DNA from: Streptomyces roseicoloratus
GTDB taxonomy: Bacteria; Actinomycetota; Actinomycetes; Streptomycetales; Streptomycetaceae
Reading direction: 5' to 3'
DNA: 62,838 nucleotides
NCBI RefSeq assembly: GCF_004117935.1
Contig: NZ_SDOY01000120.1
Location: 1 to 62,838, forward strand
Below the pieces are notes generated by a model. It was not told where the DNA came from. It made no database searches and was given only the letters and a program-made list of their open reading frames with translations. Shown here in pieces: positions 40,741 through 48,539 of this stretch (positions are counted from its first letter, which is position 1; each line of letters opens with the position of its first letter). The position numbers and the translations under genes are program-made.

Positions 40741-40932
40741 GTGTCGTTACCGACGGCGGCCCCGCCACGCGCGCGCCACTGCACCTACTGCCCGGAGCCG
40801 GGCCCGGACTGTTGTGTCCGTGTCCAGCCGCCTGAGCACGGCGGCCGGCACATCTACGCCCACCGCTCCTGTGCGGCGAAGCACGGCCGACCGCCGCTGT
40901 ACGTCTTCCTCCTCGAGGACGGTGCACGGTGA
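40741..40932 (+). CDS. Small Cys-rich protein (63 aa)
   Basis: CTYCPEPGPDCC and a later HRSCAAKHG are a likely zinc site. The GTG at 40741 follows CGGAGGGA. It begins a three-gene overlapping run after the XRE regulator. No family is recognised. Confidence 0.6.
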   Translation: MSLPTAAPPRARHCTYCPEPGPDCCVRVQPPEHGGRHIYAHRSCAAKHGRPPLYVFLLEDGAR

Positions 40933-41063
40933 CGCCGGAGTGCGAGTTCGGCGAGCACGCCTGGTGCAAGACCGGCGAGGTCCGCACCTGCTACGGCGAC
41001 CTCGTGTTCCCCGCCCGGACCTGTACCTGCCCCTGCCACACCAAGGACGGAGAGGAGTCATGA
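40929..41063 (+). CDS. 44-aa Cys-rich protein
   Basis: The GTG at 40929 overlaps the preceding stop codon, and its own TGA overlaps the next ATG. The product (TPECEFGEHAWCKTGEVRTC, then TCTCPCHTK) has six Cys and two His. This suggests one or two metal sites. It would be missed by a size cut-off. Confidence 0.55.
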   Translation: MTPECEFGEHAWCKTGEVRTCYGDLVFPARTCTCPCHTKDGEES

Positions 41064-41263
41064 CGAAACTCTGCGCGTACTGCGGCCGGCAGATCCGGGG
41101 CGAGGCGACCCCGCTGGCTGACGACGCGGGAAGCGGAGCGCACGCTGTGGCCTACTGGCACACGGACCGAGCCGAGTGCGGGCCGCGCCTGCCGCCGCTG
41201 CCCGGGCCGGGGGTGACCGTGCCGCCGCGGTTCGTACCTCTCGGCCGCGACGGCCGACCTTGA
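41060..41263 (+). CDS. Small zinc-finger-like protein (67 aa)
   Basis: The start MTKLCAYCGRQIRGEA, followed by AYWHTDRAEC, gives a CxxC...HxxxxxC set. It is common in small actinophage or Streptomyces zinc-binding proteins. It ends the three-gene run and overlaps the previous stop codon. Confidence 0.6.
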   Translation: MTKLCAYCGRQIRGEATPLADDAGSGAHAVAYWHTDRAECGPRLPPLPGPGVTVPPRFVPLGRDGRP

Positions 41264-41350
41264 GTTCCTGCCCGGCGTGGTCACGGCGGACCACGGCGGG
41301 CAGGGCCAGACCGCCCCGGCCGGTATCCGTCCCCCGCGCCCCGGCCGGGG

Positions 41351-41590
41351 CTACCGCACCAGCTCGGAAAGGGGGACACCCAGGGCGTCGGCGATCCGGA
41401 CGAGGTCCGTGAAGCGCGGGTCACGCTCGCCGCGCTCGTATCGCTGGATGCTGCGCCGCTCCATGCCGATGCGGTCGGCTACCTGGTCCTGTGACAGGCC
41501 GGCTGCGCGGCGGGCTTCGGCGAGGCGCACACCGAGTTCCCTGCGGCGTTGGAGGACTGCTTCGGGCAGGGGTGTTCGTCGTGCTGGCAC
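41351..41590 (-). CDS. XRE-family HTH protein (leftward)
   Basis: The C-terminal domain VRLAEARRAAGLSQDQVADR, then GMERRSIQRYERGERDPRFT is a clear XRE helix-turn-helix. I use the GTG at 41590 (79 aa). The frame extends to 41755, but the extra part crosses a palindrome (41618-41633) and a hairpin. It converges on the small Cys-rich genes. It may be a host repressor or a second prophage regulator. Confidence 0.7.
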   Translation of the reverse strand: MPARRTPLPEAVLQRRRELGVRLAEARRAAGLSQDQVADRIGMERRSIQRYERGERDPRFTDLVRIADALGVPLSELVR

Positions 41591-41617
41591 TCCGCCAACG
41601 CTGGGCGGATGACGATC

Positions 41618-41633
41618 TTGGGTCAGTACCCAA
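41618..41633. promoter_or_regulatory. Inverted repeat TTGGGT-N4-ACCCAA upstream of the XRE gene
   Basis: The perfect 6-base arms and 4-base centre lie 28 bases upstream of the chosen start codon. This is the likely autoregulatory operator. Confidence 0.45.
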
Positions 41634-41741
41634 ACGGTCGCTTCTTGAGTACAGTCCCCCGGTATACCAAGCGGAGGAGTCGGTTCCCTTACAGGCTCCT
41701 GCCGTCCGTGAATCTTCGGCGAGATGCGGGCGGTAGGATTC

Positions 41742-41776
41742 GTAGCCCCGGTCACTGCGACCGGGGCTACTCTTAT
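41742..41776 (+). terminator. 12-bp perfect hairpin GTAGCCCCGGTC / GACCGGGGCTAC with TCTTAT
   Basis: This intrinsic terminator points rightward, although no rightward gene ends nearby. It may insulate the acetyltransferase gene from phage readthrough and could mark the prophage-side boundary. Confidence 0.6.
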
Positions 41777-41900
41777 CAGGGCTGGTCAGGGGCGCGCGTT
41801 TCACACACGATGCTCGTCGTGACAGTGAGCATCCCGGGAGAATACCGACACCCAACGGCGGCACCCGACCGACGTTTCGCATAGATGTACGATCTCCCGC

Positions 41901-42392
41901 ATGGATATTCGCACCAGCTCCTTCGATCACCCGGACGCGGTCAAGCTCAACGACGCCGTGCAGCTGGAGTACGCCGAGCGCTACGCGGATGACGACGGCG
42001 ACGGTGAGGGCGATCTCACACCGCTCGACGCGTCGATGTTCGCCCCGCCGCTGGGCCTCTACCTCCTCGCGTACGACGACCAGGGCCGGCCCGTCGCGTC
42101 GGGCGGCTGGCGCACACAGGACGCGAACGACGAGGGCTACGCGGACGGCGACGCGGAACTGAAGCGGATGTACGTGGTCCCGGAGGCCCGCGGCCTGGGT
42201 CTGGCGCGCCGCATCCTGGCACTCCTGGAGGCGGACGCGCGTGCGGCCGGCCGCACGCGCATGGTCCTGGAGACCGGCACGGCCCAGCCGGAGGCCATCG
42301 CGCTCTACGCCTCGAGCGGCTACGAGCCGTGCGCGAAGTTCGGCTACTACCGCGACTACCCGAACAGCCGCTGCTTCGCGAAGCCGCTGTAG
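41901..42392 (+). CDS. GNAT-family N-acetyltransferase
   Basis: This 163-residue protein contains the acetyl-CoA binding region LKRMYVVPEARGLGLARRIL (about 90-110) with R/Q-X-X-G-X-G/A. A late SGYEPCAKFGYYRDYPNSR follows. The substrate cannot be told from sequence. A TACGAT hexamer ends seven bases before the ATG at 41901, so the mRNA may be leaderless. It is probably the first host gene to the right of the prophage. Confidence 0.85.
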   Translation: MDIRTSSFDHPDAVKLNDAVQLEYAERYADDDGDGEGDLTPLDASMFAPPLGLYLLAYDDQGRPVASGGWRTQDANDEGYADGDAELKRMYVVPEARGLGLARRILALLEADARAAGRTRMVLETGTAQPEAIALYASSGYEPCAKFGYYRDYPNSRCFAKPL

Positions 42393-42461
42393 AGGGCTGG
42401 CGGGCCCGGGCGCGCCGGCCGAGGGCCCGCACCGGGCGGCCCCGCGAAAGAGCCGCGACCC

Positions 42462-42630
42462 GGGAATGACCGTGCCCCGGGAATGACCGTGCCCGGGAAT
42501 GACCGTGCCCCGGGGATGACCGTGCCCCGGGGATGACCGTGCCCGGGAGTGGCCGTGTCCGGTAAATGACCATGCCCCGGGAATGGCCACGACGCGGGAA
42601 TGGCCGCAACGCGGGAAATGGCTGTGACGC
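42462..42630. repeat. Ten-copy tandem repeat, 16-18 bp unit
   Basis: The unit GGGAATGACCGTGCCCC begins at about 42462 and recurs with increasing divergence through 42630 (last copies read GGGAATGGCCGCAACGC and GGGAAATGGCTGTGACGC). There is no spacer, so it is not a CRISPR. It lies between the GNAT and protease genes. Confidence 0.8.
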
Positions 42631-42731
42631 GCCCCTGACAAACCTCTCCGGCTCTGGCACGCTGCCCACGCACGAGCACGTCGATCCGCACCGTTCTCAT
42701 CCCCCACCTGCCTCGGCAGAAGGAGACATGC

Positions 42732-43796
42732 GTGAGACGCCATCGCTTCGCCACAGCCGTCCTGTTGACCGCCGGCACCCTGTTCGCCGGCGGGCTGGCC
42801 ACGACGGGAACCGCGCAGGCGGCCGACAACACCGGCCCCGCCCCCACCGGCTCCTCTCCCACCGGCCACACGTTCACCGCCGCGCAGCGGCACGACACCG
42901 CCGCGTTCTGGACCGCGGACCGGATGCGCTCGGCGACACCCCTGGACCTGAAGACCACTCCGGACGCCCTGCGCCAGGTCCCCCGCGCCGCCACTCCGAC
43001 GACGATCGCACCGACCACCGCCGACTCGGTCACCGCCGGTTCGGTCACCGCCGGTTCGGTCACCGCTCGCTCGGTCACCGCCGGATCGGCCACGTCGGCC
43101 GTCGGCCCGGCCGCCTTCCCGCAGGCGGGCGGGGCGTGGACGGGCGGCGGTGCGGTGGTGAAGACCTCGGGGCGGGTCTTCTTCACCTTCCAGGGCCGTA
43201 CGGCCTCCTGCTCCGGCAACGCGGTGACCAGCCAGAACGCCAGCACCGTCATCACCGCCGGCCACTGCGTGAAGTACCAGGGCGCCTGGCACACCAACTG
43301 GGTCTTCGTCCCCGCGTACGACAACGGGAACGCGCCCTTCGGCCAGTGGACGGCCACCAAGACGCTCACCACCCCGCAGTGGGAGGCGAGCGAGGACATC
43401 AACTACGACGTCGGCGCGGCGGTCGTGGCCCCGCTGAACGGCCAGACGCTCACGTCGGTCACGGGGGCGCAGGGCATCCAGTTCAACGGCGGCTACAACA
43501 AGGCGATGTACGCCTTCGGCTTCCCGGCGGCCTCGCCGTACGACGGCTCGAAGCTGATCTACTGCGCGGGCAACTCCTCGAAGGACTTCCTGTTCTCGCA
43601 GGACCACTCCCTCGGCTGCAACATGACCGGCGGCTCCAGCGGCGGCCCCTGGTTCACGTCCTTCAACGAGGCCACGGGCACCGGCCTGCAGTCCTCGGTG
43701 AACAGCTTCGGCTACACCTTCCTGCCGAACCGCATGTTCGGCCCCTACTTCGGCACCGACGCCCAGAACCTCTACAACAAGGCCCAGGCATCCTGA
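42732..43796 (+). CDS. Secreted trypsin-like serine protease
   Basis: This 354-residue protein has a signal peptide (RRHRFATAVLLTAGTLFAGG, ending near TAQA-A). A Thr/Ser-rich pro-region includes five SVTAG-like 5-residue repeats (about residues 97-117). The S1-fold catalytic set follows: TAGHCV (His), INYDVGAAVV (Asp) and MTGGSSGGPW (Ser). Exported protease activity is likely. The GTG at 42732 lies ten bases after AGAAGGAG. Confidence 0.9.
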   Translation: MRRHRFATAVLLTAGTLFAGGLATTGTAQAADNTGPAPTGSSPTGHTFTAAQRHDTAAFWTADRMRSATPLDLKTTPDALRQVPRAATPTTIAPTTADSVTAGSVTAGSVTARSVTAGSATSAVGPAAFPQAGGAWTGGGAVVKTSGRVFFTFQGRTASCSGNAVTSQNASTVITAGHCVKYQGAWHTNWVFVPAYDNGNAPFGQWTATKTLTTPQWEASEDINYDVGAAVVAPLNGQTLTSVTGAQGIQFNGGYNKAMYAFGFPAASPYDGSKLIYCAGNSSKDFLFSQDHSLGCNMTGGSSGGPWFTSFNEATGTGLQSSVNSFGYTFLPNRMFGPYFGTDAQNLYNKAQAS

Positions 43797-43818
43797 CCTT
43801 CAGGCCCCGCACAAGAGC

Positions 43819-43856
43819 GGCGATCCCGCCCGGTCTTGCGACCGGACGGGATCGCC
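43819..43856 (+). terminator. 17-base-arm terminator after the protease
   Basis: Arms GGCGATCCCGCCCGGTC (43819-43835) and GACCGGACGGGATCGCC (43840-43856) pair with one mismatch over TTGC. It is strong and follows directly after the protease stop codon. Confidence 0.65.
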
Positions 43857-43886
43857 GTCGTCTGTGGGGTGTCCACGAGTACGCCC

Positions 43887-43983
43887 GACCAGGCACTCCA
43901 GAGGCACACGAGGATCACGGCCCGAGCCGGAGATCGTTTCCCACTCCGCCGGCCACCGGTCGCCGTCCACTGTCAGACGCAGG
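43887..43983. repeat. Diverged direct repeat, copy A, upstream of DUF6461
   Basis: This copy starts GACCAGGC, contains GAGATCGTTTCCCAC and ends CTGTCAGACGCA just before the ribosome-binding site of the DUF6461 gene. About 95 bases match copy B at 44701-44797 with scattered differences and small gaps. Confidence 0.6.
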
Positions 43984-43990
43984 GGCAAGG

Positions 43991-44608
43991 ATGGGCTGCA
44001 TGACGAAGACCGGAGCGGACTACGCATGGTTCGAGGACGACTTTCCAGACATCGCCGAGGCGTACTGCTTCACCCTGGTGCGGGGGCTGTCGCCCGCCGA
44101 GCTGACGTCCCGGTTCGAAGGACGGCCGGAGGCACCCCTCCAGGGCATCGCCGCAGTCGTCGACGCTGCCTTCGCCCAGTACGACGACCTGGAGGAAGGG
44201 GACCGACAGCTGCTCGCCATAACGACCGTCGGTAGCTGGACCCTGCTGATCGAACCCAACGGCTACTTCGGAGTCACCGAAGAACGCGCACTGCCCGCCT
44301 CCGCCGGGGCAGTCTGGGTCTCGCACTTCGTCAACATCAACGGCGTCGGCACGTTCCTCTGGGCAGAGGACCAGGCGCTGCGACTGTGCTTCGACCCCAT
44401 GTTCCCGGAGGACCGCTGGGGCACGGCGCCCGACGAACTCCTCGACGTCATGCAGCGGATCGGCTTCCACTTCGACGACGACGCCCCGGACAGGGATCTG
44501 TCCTCACCCGCGGCGTTCGCTCTGGCCGAGCACCTGACCGGCGTCGCCATCACCCCCGCGCTGCTCCAGGACACGACGTTCACCTGCGCCACCCTACGAA
44601 CCCGCTGA
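43991..44608 (+). CDS. DUF6461 family protein
   Basis: This 205-residue protein starts YAWFEDDFPDIAEAYCFTLV and continues with LAITTVGSWTLLIEPNGYFG and VWVSHFVNINGVGTFLWAED. These segments define the DUF6461 family of Streptomyces, whose role is unknown. The family often occurs in variable regions and as immunity-like neighbours. AGGGGCAAGG precedes the ATG at 43991, and a second ATG lies at 44000. It is flanked by the direct repeats. Confidence 0.75.
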   Translation: MGCMTKTGADYAWFEDDFPDIAEAYCFTLVRGLSPAELTSRFEGRPEAPLQGIAAVVDAAFAQYDDLEEGDRQLLAITTVGSWTLLIEPNGYFGVTEERALPASAGAVWVSHFVNINGVGTFLWAEDQALRLCFDPMFPEDRWGTAPDELLDVMQRIGFHFDDDAPDRDLSSPAAFALAEHLTGVAITPALLQDTTFTCATLRTR

Positions 44609-44700
44609 CCGCTCCTCATGGGCCAGGCAGAAGTTCGGCGAGGCTCCATTGCCAGAGGTCGCCCCCGGCATCCGCCGACCCACCTCTGATCGGTACCCCT

Positions 44701-44797
44701 GACCAGGCTTTTCAGAAGCGTACGAAGATCGCTTCCCAAGCCGGCAGAGATCGTTTCCCACCCGCCGGCCTCGACGCCTCCCCCGCTGTCAGACTCA
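44701..44797. repeat. Diverged direct repeat, copy B
   Basis: This copy shares its order and about 70-80% of its bases with copy A at 43887-43983. It starts GACCAGGCTTTTCAGAAGCG, includes the exact 15-mer GAGATCGTTTCCCAC, and ends CTGTCAGACTCA. The ABC ATPase stop codon lies exactly at its end, so the homology breaks at 44797. Confidence 0.6.
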
Positions 44798-45517
44798 CTT
44801 GGATACGAGCGGCGCTCCCACGGCAAACACGTTGTCACAGGCATCACGGACGGTGTCGTCATGTGTGGCGATCACTACTGCACACCCGGCTCGGCTCATT
44901 TCCCGTAGCGAGTCCAGAACCATGCCGGTGTTGTCACGGTCCAGAGCGGCGGTCGGCTCGTCCGCGAGGACGAGCCTCGGCTGCTGGACGAGGAGACGGG
45001 CGAGAGCCACACGCTGCTGCTCGCCACCACTGAGGCGGTGGACCGTCTCCTTGTGCCGCCCAGCCAGCCCAACGCGCTGCAGTGCTTCCGCGACGGACGG
45101 GCCGGCCTGGTCCCGGAGCGCGCGACGCGGCTTCACCGCCACTTCCAGGTTCTCCTCGACGGTGGCGTTCTCGATGAGGGCGTACCCCTGGAAGAGGTAG
45201 CCGAGAACATCCCTGCGAAACAGGCGTGCCTCGCGCCTGCCGAAACGTGTGATGTCCTTCCCCTCGTGGCGAATGACCCCGGCGTTCGGCCTGTCGAGCA
45301 GCCCCAGGCAGTTCAGGAGGGTCGACTTGCCGGAGCCGCTCGGACCGACGAGGGCGAGCATTTCGCCAGGACCGACCGTCAGGCTGACATCGCGCCACAG
45401 CGTTCGCTCGCCACAACTCTTCGACAGTCCCTCGACGTCAATCACAGTTGCACTCCGGCTGGATGGGGGTTGCTTCGGCTCTCGAGGAGTCACGCCTCGG
45501 ATGTCTCGAGGAGTCAT
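44795..45517 (-). CDS. ABC transporter ATPase
   Basis: This 240-residue ATPase has Walker A GPSGSGKST (58-66), a Q-loop Gln110, signature LSGGEQQR (162-169), Walker B VLADEP (Asp186, Glu187) and a switch His in ATHDD. It belongs to the LolD/MacB-like clade and in form to the lactococcin-972 transporter group. The ATG at 45517 overlaps the stop codon of its permease (ATGA), so the two are co-translated. It would power export or resistance. Confidence 0.85.
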   Translation of the reverse strand: MTPRDIRGVTPREPKQPPSSRSATVIDVEGLSKSCGERTLWRDVSLTVGPGEMLALVGPSGSGKSTLLNCLGLLDRPNAGVIRHEGKDITRFGRREARLFRRDVLGYLFQGYALIENATVEENLEVAVKPRRALRDQAGPSVAEALQRVGLAGRHKETVHRLSGGEQQRVALARLLVQQPRLVLADEPTAALDRDNTGMVLDSLREMSRAGCAVVIATHDDTVRDACDNVFAVGAPLVSK

Positions 45518-47634
45518 GCCTCGGATGCGCCTTCCTTCACGATCCTGCGGTGGAACGCCGATAGGGCGAGGAGAATCACGGCGAGTTCGACCACGGCAAG
45601 GCCGGCGATGATGCCCAGGTCTGCGAGTCCGACGCGCAACGGAGGGAAGGGGGCCGGCAGACCTGCCGCGGTGAACTCGGCGATCTCCCGGTTCTGCTGC
45701 CACACCTCGATGGGAATCCGTATGGCGAAGACGATCGCGATGGCCGCCTCCACCGCCAGAATGAAGCGGTGGGATGCGGCAAACGTCCAGCCACTGATGT
45801 GACGCACGAAGATGGCCTGGGCGTTCTTCCTCGTGTAGATGATGCAGATTCCGACCCCCGCGACCAGGAGCACCGCCACCGCAAGGGCCAGGTTGAACAT
45901 CTGCAGCCGGAAGTCGCCGACCGCGTCACTCAGCTCCGTTGCGATCCGCTGCCCGACCGGGGAGACGGACGACACATAGTCCCGCAGCCCTTCCGACGCG
46001 ATGGCGTTCAGGGCGTCGTCGGGGTCGGGGAAGATGACGCCTTCCTGAGTTGCGAAGGTGGCGTAGGCGTCGTCGGTGAGGAAGTCTGACCCGTTCGGGA
46101 CCACGACCACGATCGGATCGCGCATCAGCGATCTGTCCTCGTTCGCAGGGTGCGCCGAACTGTAGACCAGGGCACCGGTGTTGTACCCGAAAAGTCGCTG
46201 CCCGTTCTTCGCGCCGAGCGTCTCGACGGGGATGTTCCGGCTGAGCCCCGGGTCGAGCTTCCTGGAGACCGCCTTGGTGATCGCTTCCGTGTGGGGAGCG
46301 TAAGACACGGGAATGATCACGCGCACGGGGCGGGGCTGCGAGGTCCTGGTGCCGCCTGTTGCGGGGACGTAGCGCCGGCCCTCCTGGTCGAGAACCGGCT
46401 GCTCCCGGACGTAGGTCTCGTTGACGATGAGGATCTCGCCCGCCGGCAGGTTCGCATCCGGTGCCGTCATCTGGAGATCCCCCCGGCCGGCAACGACGAT
46501 CTCGCCTCGCGCATCCGCCGCCCGGAGCCACGGCCCGACCTTTCGGTCCAATTCGTCGAGTCGGGTGGCGAACGCACCGCTGAGACGAATCGAGACGGCA
46601 TCCCCCACGCTTCGGTAGACGTCGCGGTTCTCTTGGCGTTTCAGGACGTTCTGGCCGGCCATGACGACGCTCAGCGCGATGCTCAGAGCGAGGAGGAGCG
46701 CCGGTACGCGGACCACGTAGAGGCTGATGGTCGCCGCTCGCGAGGGCAGTTCGCCCTTCAGGGACGAAAGGATTCCGACCCGGAAGACGAGCGCGAGCAC
46801 CGCGGCGTGGGAGCCGAGCACGAGGAGGGTCAGAAAGGCGGCGATTCCCAGGGCGATCGAGGCGAACAGACCGAGCCTGGCACAGCCGTTGTAAAGACCG
46901 AGAGCACTGAGCGTCACCGCCACCACGCCACCGAAGGAGACGAGCCAGAAGCCCGCTGTCTGCCTCAGATCGCGCATCAGGATGGCCGTGTAGGACATGC
47001 CCTGCAGGCGAAGAACGGCGTACGTCTTCGCTCGCAGCAACACACTCGCCCCGGTCAGGGTCACAACGGCAAGGGCCATGACGCCCAGCGACCAGGGCAG
47101 GGGATCGCCTGAGTAGTCGGTCGCCAGCGTCGCGTAGGACAGCGGGTAGGCCACGTTCACACGGAGCCCGAGCTTGCCGAACTCGCCGACCAGGGCGTCG
47201 ACGGATTCCGGCGGCCCGAAGACGTGGTAGGCGCCGCGGGGATCGAGGTGCTCGATCTCGGATATGGGATGGACACGGGTCTCGACGTTCCGGCTGAAGG
47301 ACGGGTAACCCTCGTCCAGCCACGCCCCCGTCGCCGACCCACGGTCTCCCGTGGCGAGGTACAGATGCCGGAGCCCCTCGGGGTTCTTCAGATCCGGCAC
47401 CTCGCGGGCCACACCGACTCGGCTCTCGGCCGCGACCGACCTGATGACATCCACGACGCGCGCGGAGCTCACCGAGCCATCGGAGTCGATCACGTCGACC
47501 AGGGCGACACTTCCCAGAACTCGGCTCTCGTCGAGCCCTCGCACGAAGAGGAAGGCAAGGAGGGCGGAGAAACCCAGTACGACGACATGAACAAACCTGC
47601 CGCCGGGTGCGGACTGGCCCCTGGCGAGCTCCAT
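45514..47634 (-). CDS. Large multi-span permease, lactococcin-972-type immunity-like
   Basis: The 706-residue protein (ATG at 47634) has one N-terminal span (VVVLGFSALLAFLFVRGL) and a large extracytoplasmic region. A central set of spans (about 205-335) and a terminal set (about 590-700) follow. It resembles the bacteriocin-associated integral membrane (putative immunity) family paired with lactococcin-972 ATPases. FtsX-like permeases are the alternative. The open frame runs further upstream into remnant DNA, which is unlikely to be coding. No bacteriocin precursor gene is seen. Confidence 0.65.
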   Translation of the reverse strand: MELARGQSAPGGRFVHVVVLGFSALLAFLFVRGLDESRVLGSVALVDVIDSDGSVSSARVVDVIRSVAAESRVGVAREVPDLKNPEGLRHLYLATGDRGSATGAWLDEGYPSFSRNVETRVHPISEIEHLDPRGAYHVFGPPESVDALVGEFGKLGLRVNVAYPLSYATLATDYSGDPLPWSLGVMALAVVTLTGASVLLRAKTYAVLRLQGMSYTAILMRDLRQTAGFWLVSFGGVVAVTLSALGLYNGCARLGLFASIALGIAAFLTLLVLGSHAAVLALVFRVGILSSLKGELPSRAATISLYVVRVPALLLALSIALSVVMAGQNVLKRQENRDVYRSVGDAVSIRLSGAFATRLDELDRKVGPWLRAADARGEIVVAGRGDLQMTAPDANLPAGEILIVNETYVREQPVLDQEGRRYVPATGGTRTSQPRPVRVIIPVSYAPHTEAITKAVSRKLDPGLSRNIPVETLGAKNGQRLFGYNTGALVYSSAHPANEDRSLMRDPIVVVVPNGSDFLTDDAYATFATQEGVIFPDPDDALNAIASEGLRDYVSSVSPVGQRIATELSDAVGDFRLQMFNLALAVAVLLVAGVGICIIYTRKNAQAIFVRHISGWTFAASHRFILAVEAAIAIVFAIRIPIEVWQQNREIAEFTAAGLPAPFPPLRVGLADLGIIAGLAVVELAVILLALSAFHRRIVKEGASEA

Positions 47635-47950
47635 GCGGTACGCGGCCACGATCTGCGCGCCATGCCGCAGGACGTGGTGCTGGTCGACCCGCCATGGCTG
47701 GACCGCCTGGTGGCCTGCCGTGCGGAGTGGGAAGTAGCCCTCGGTGAACTGGCCGGGGACACCTACCTGTTCCGCCCGAGAAGGAAGGCCGGGGCCGCGA
47801 AGACCCTGGTCAGCTCGTGGTCGCTCCGGCACTGCCCGCACGCGGGGCTGCCCCGCCTTGAGGCACACCGACTGCGGACGACCTGGATCGTGGGTCTGCT
47901 GCGCCAGCGCATCAACCCCGTACTAATCGCACAAGCAGCGGGAAAGAGAT
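47620..47950 (+). pseudogene. 5'-truncated tyrosine-recombinase-like remnant
   Basis: On the plus strand the frame reads LRAMPQDVVLVDPPWLDRLV, then GDTYLFRPRRKAGAAKTLVS and LPRLEAHRLRTTWIVGLLRQ, with INPVLIAQAAG following. The last part resembles the C-terminal Arg-X-X-Arg region of Streptomyces tyrosine recombinases. The N-terminal catalytic half is absent and the frame runs into the antisense permease. It may be the residue of the enzyme that delivered the neighbouring ABC genes. Confidence 0.5.
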
Positions 47951-48106
47951 CGGCGGCGGCTCTCGGACCCTCCACTGGGAACCCCCGCTCTCCCTTGAAC
48001 AGGCGGCCGCGCTCCTACGGGGTGCACGCCCGTGATGCGGCGCCGGCAGGACGCCCGCCACCGTCCGCCCGCTGACCGAGCCCACGCGGAACAACCCCAC
48101 ATGGCA

Positions 48107-48139
48107 GAAGCACGCTGATGACCACCATCGGCGTGCTTC
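48107..48139. terminator. GAAGCACGC / GCGTGCTTC hairpin
   Basis: Nine-base perfect arms enclose 15 bases, in the noncoding stretch 48076-48228 between the recombinase remnant and the tRNA terminator. No gene is visible in this stretch. Confidence 0.45.
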
Positions 48140-48228
48140 CCCATGCCCGGAGCCAGGTGAGCACGCGCAGCACGCTCGCCACGCCGCCCCGCCACCGACA
48201 CCCAGACCTCCTAGAAGGCCCAGAAACG

Positions 48229-48269
48229 ACGAGATCCCATCCGATCGAAGTGATCGGATGGGATCTCGT
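48229..48269. terminator. 18-bp perfect hairpin downstream of tRNA-Ala
   Basis: ACGAGATCCCATCCGATC (48229-48246) pairs perfectly with GATCGGATGGGATCTCGT (48252-48269) over a 5-base loop. It lies about 40 bases past the tRNA 3' end and is the probable tRNA terminator. On the minus strand GTCGTTTCT follows. Confidence 0.7.
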
Positions 48270-48306
48270 GAACCGTCCTGGAACCATCTCAAGAACGATC
48301 CGTCTG

Positions 48307-48380
48307 TGGACCTGAGGGGATTCGAACCCCTGACCCCCTCGATGCGAACGAGGTGCGCTACCGGACTGCGCCACAGGCCC
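48307..48380 (-). tRNA. tRNA-Ala (anticodon CGC)
   Basis: Read leftward, the acceptor GGGCCTG (48380-48374) pairs with CAGGTCC (48314-48308), including the G3-U70 pair that identifies alanine tRNAs. The discriminator is A73 at 48307. The anticodon arm is CCTCG-TTCGCAT-CGAGG and gives anticodon CGC. The T arm is AGGGG-TTCGAAT-CCCCT. CCA is not encoded. A leftward TAATGT hexamer at 48400-48395 is the likely -10 element. Its 3' end faces the recombinase remnant, as expected for an integration target. Confidence 0.95.
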
Positions 48381-48539
48381 CTGCGACGTGTGAAACATTA
48401 GCATCCCGACCGGCGTCCGAGGAAATCCGTTCCTCCGCAGGTCAGCGACCTTCGTTTGCCGCGGGCGGTCGCTCGCCGTCCCGGCAGGCGGGCGGTGGGC
48501 GACCAGGGCGGCCGGGTGGGTGATCCGGCCGCCGGGTGG

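Noticed and set aside
41549..41884. A 111-codon plus-strand frame across the leftward XRE start and the hairpin
   Set aside because: It has no ribosome-binding site and crosses a palindrome and a terminator; its composition is atypical of a coding region.
42462..42630. CRISPR array
   Set aside because: The units are contiguous and lack unique spacers, and no cas gene is near.
47224..47600. Coding start of the recombinase-like frame upstream of 47600
   Set aside because: That part is antisense to the permease and carries no recombinase motif; only the part after about 47620 resembles one.
47635..47868. N-terminal extension of the permease frame to 47868
   Set aside because: It overlaps the recombinase remnant on the other strand and lacks a signal or span; the ATG at 47634 precedes the first membrane segment.
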